From an uncultured Saprospiraceae bacterium (GTDB lineage: Bacteria > Bacteroidota > Bacteroidia > Chitinophagales > Saprospiraceae), in the NCBI GenBank assembly GCA_943788055.1, contig CALSOU010000002.1:62001-126000 (forward strand): a stretch of DNA of 64,000 nucleotides, given 5' to 3'. Both the position numbers and the translations under genes were made by a program. The notes below the pieces were generated by a model. The model was not told the origin of the DNA. It did no database searches and saw nothing but the letters and a program-made list of their open reading frames with translations. Of the stretch, positions 62,909 to 64,000 are shown in pieces (position 1 is the stretch's first letter; each line of letters begins with the position of its first letter).

Positions 62909-64000
62909 ATGAAGATCAATTCAAAGTTACCTGACGTAGGAACGAATATTTTCTCCGAAATGTCGGGCTTAGCAAGACAATATGAAGCTATCAATCTAGC
63001 TCAGGGATTTCCGAATTTTAATCCACCGCAAGGGCTCATCGATTATGTTCAGAAAGCGCTTTCAGGAAACTTTCATCAGTACGCACCCATGAACGGCACA
63101 CTAGAGCTGAGGAATGCGATTAGTATCATGATTCAAAATACCAATGAAGTTGACGCAGATCTGCAAAACCAAATATGTGTAACATCTGGTGCTTCACAAG
63201 CCTTATCGACTGCAATCCAGGCATTTGTGCATCCTGGTGATGAAGTAATCTGTATTGAACCTTGCTATGATTTGTATCGTCCGAGTATCGAACTGAATCA
63301 GGGTATTTACAAAGCTGTAGTAACTGAAGGCCCTGATTTCGATATGGACTGGGAGAAACTGAAAGATACAATTACAGACAAAACACGTATGATTATCGTC
63401 AATACACCTAGTAATCCAACTGGTAAAGTTTGGACAGAAGCTGAATGGGATAAGCTTAATCATATTACAAAAAATAATAATATAATAATACTAAGTGATG
63501 AAGTTTATCAGCATCTAGTATTTGACGACAAAAGACATGTAAGCGTACTCGAACATTCTGAACTGAAGCAAAGAGCTATAGCTACTTTCTCTTTCGGTAA
63601 AACTTTTCACTGCACAGGATGGAAAATTGGTTATTGCATAGCACCGACAAATCTTATGAGTGAATTCAAAAAAGCACATCAATTCAATGTGTTTAGCGTA
63701 CCACATTTTCTTCAAATTGGCATTGCAAATTACCTTTCAGACCCAGATACTTATCAAGGACTTGGTAAATTTTATCAAGAGAAGCGAGACCTTTTTGAGC
63801 AGCTAATGGCAGATACTAAGTTTACCGCCTTGCCCTCTCAAGGAAGCTTCTTCCAATTATATGATCATCATGAACTTGATCAAAGCCATGACAAAGATCT
63901 AGCTATACAATTGACAAAGGAGCAAGGTGTCACAACCATACCCATTTCATCTTTTTACAGCCAACCACCAAAAAAACAGTATCTCCGATTTTGTTTTGCT
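62909..64000 (+). CDS. Methionine/kynurenine-type PLP aminotransferase, 3' end beyond window
   Basis: Fold-type I aminotransferase, 364 codons present of an expected 380-385. The start MKINSKLPDVGTNIFSEMSGLA is that of the YbdL/kynurenine-aminotransferase group. INLAQGFPNF, YAPMNGTLELRNAI, VNTPSNPTGKVW, LSDEVYQHLVFD and the PLP lysine in TFSFGKTFHCTGWKIGY near residue 235 are all present. In this group methionine, glutamine or aromatic amino acids donate the amino group. Truncated by the right edge just after KKQYLRFCFA. Confidence 0.92.
   Translation, partial: MKINSKLPDVGTNIFSEMSGLARQYEAINLAQGFPNFNPPQGLIDYVQKALSGNFHQYAPMNGTLELRNAISIMIQNTNEVDADLQNQICVTSGASQALSTAIQAFVHPGDEVICIEPCYDLYRPSIELNQGIYKAVVTEGPDFDMDWEKLKDTITDKTRMIIVNTPSNPTGKVWTEAEWDKLNHITKNNNIIILSDEVYQHLVFDDKRHVSVLEHSELKQRAIATFSFGKTFHCTGWKIGYCIAPTNLMSEFKKAHQFNVFSVPHFLQIGIANYLSDPDTYQGLGKFYQEKRDLFEQLMADTKFTALPSQGSFFQLYDHHELDQSHDKDLAIQLTKEQGVTTIPISSFYSQPPKKQYLRFCFA

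Overview
The window looks like a chromosomal segment of a free-living, probably marine member of the Bacteroidota, most like the Saprospiria (Lewinella-type) lineage. The evidence is a SusC/SusD pair with SusE/F-type modules, a type IX secretion C-terminal domain, an OmpA protein with thrombospondin type 3 repeats, Bacteroidota promoters of the TAnnTTTG type, few Shine-Dalgarno sequences, and a tmRNA whose tag ends GENNFALAA. Taxonomy is inferred from these families, not from a marker gene search.

Layout. 1-5.2 kb: glutamate dehydrogenase (cut by the left edge) behind a cytochrome c maturation cluster (ccmB, ccmC, ccmD-like), a GNAT acetyltransferase with an internal stop, and purM. 5.3-11.2 kb: a structured RNA candidate on the + strand between purM and smc, smc itself, a cluster of DnaA-box-like sites, and topB. 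11.2-20.2 kb: MATE transporter, two lipoprotein/outer-membrane genes (S9A peptidase, OmpA/TSP3), a one-domain asparaginase, an SDR/DUF2867 protein, a DUF1569 gene with an internal stop, and a YkuK-like RNase H fold protein. 20.4-27.6 kb: a glycan-uptake locus with SusD carrying embedded SusE/F-like modules, a SusC gene broken by seven one-base insertions, and a divergent secreted protein of five related modules. 27.6-44.2 kb: mostly housekeeping (HAD phosphatase, START protein, FtsE, RluF, DUF255 thioredoxin, an RdgB-sulfurtransferase fusion, IlvE, glycosyltransferase, thiolase, methyltransferase, helicase).

44.8-55.7 kb is the accessory core. Six imperfect palindromes resembling integron attC sites each follow the stop codon of a minus-strand gene or operon: carbonic anhydrase, porin, GyrI-like protein, bestrophin/Crp remnant/DoxX, a haem-motif lipoprotein, and an EVE-domain McrBC restriction system. 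No integrase is visible. The block abuts the 3' end of ssrA (tmRNA) at 55,760, a known island insertion point. From 56.7 kb the core genome resumes: S9 peptidase, CaiB-type CoA transferase, cyclophilin, transketolase and an aminotransferase cut by the right edge.

The strongest theme is selective decay. All long housekeeping genes are open, while many accessory genes carry one-base indels or in-frame stops (GNAT, DUF1569, SusC, a DUF4870-like paralogue, GyrI-like, McrB, McrC, haem lipoprotein, Crp, DUF2279-like). In each multi-indel case the gene length becomes a multiple of three once the deduced indels are removed. Either accessory genes are being lost, or local base-calling errors are concentrated there; read data would decide.
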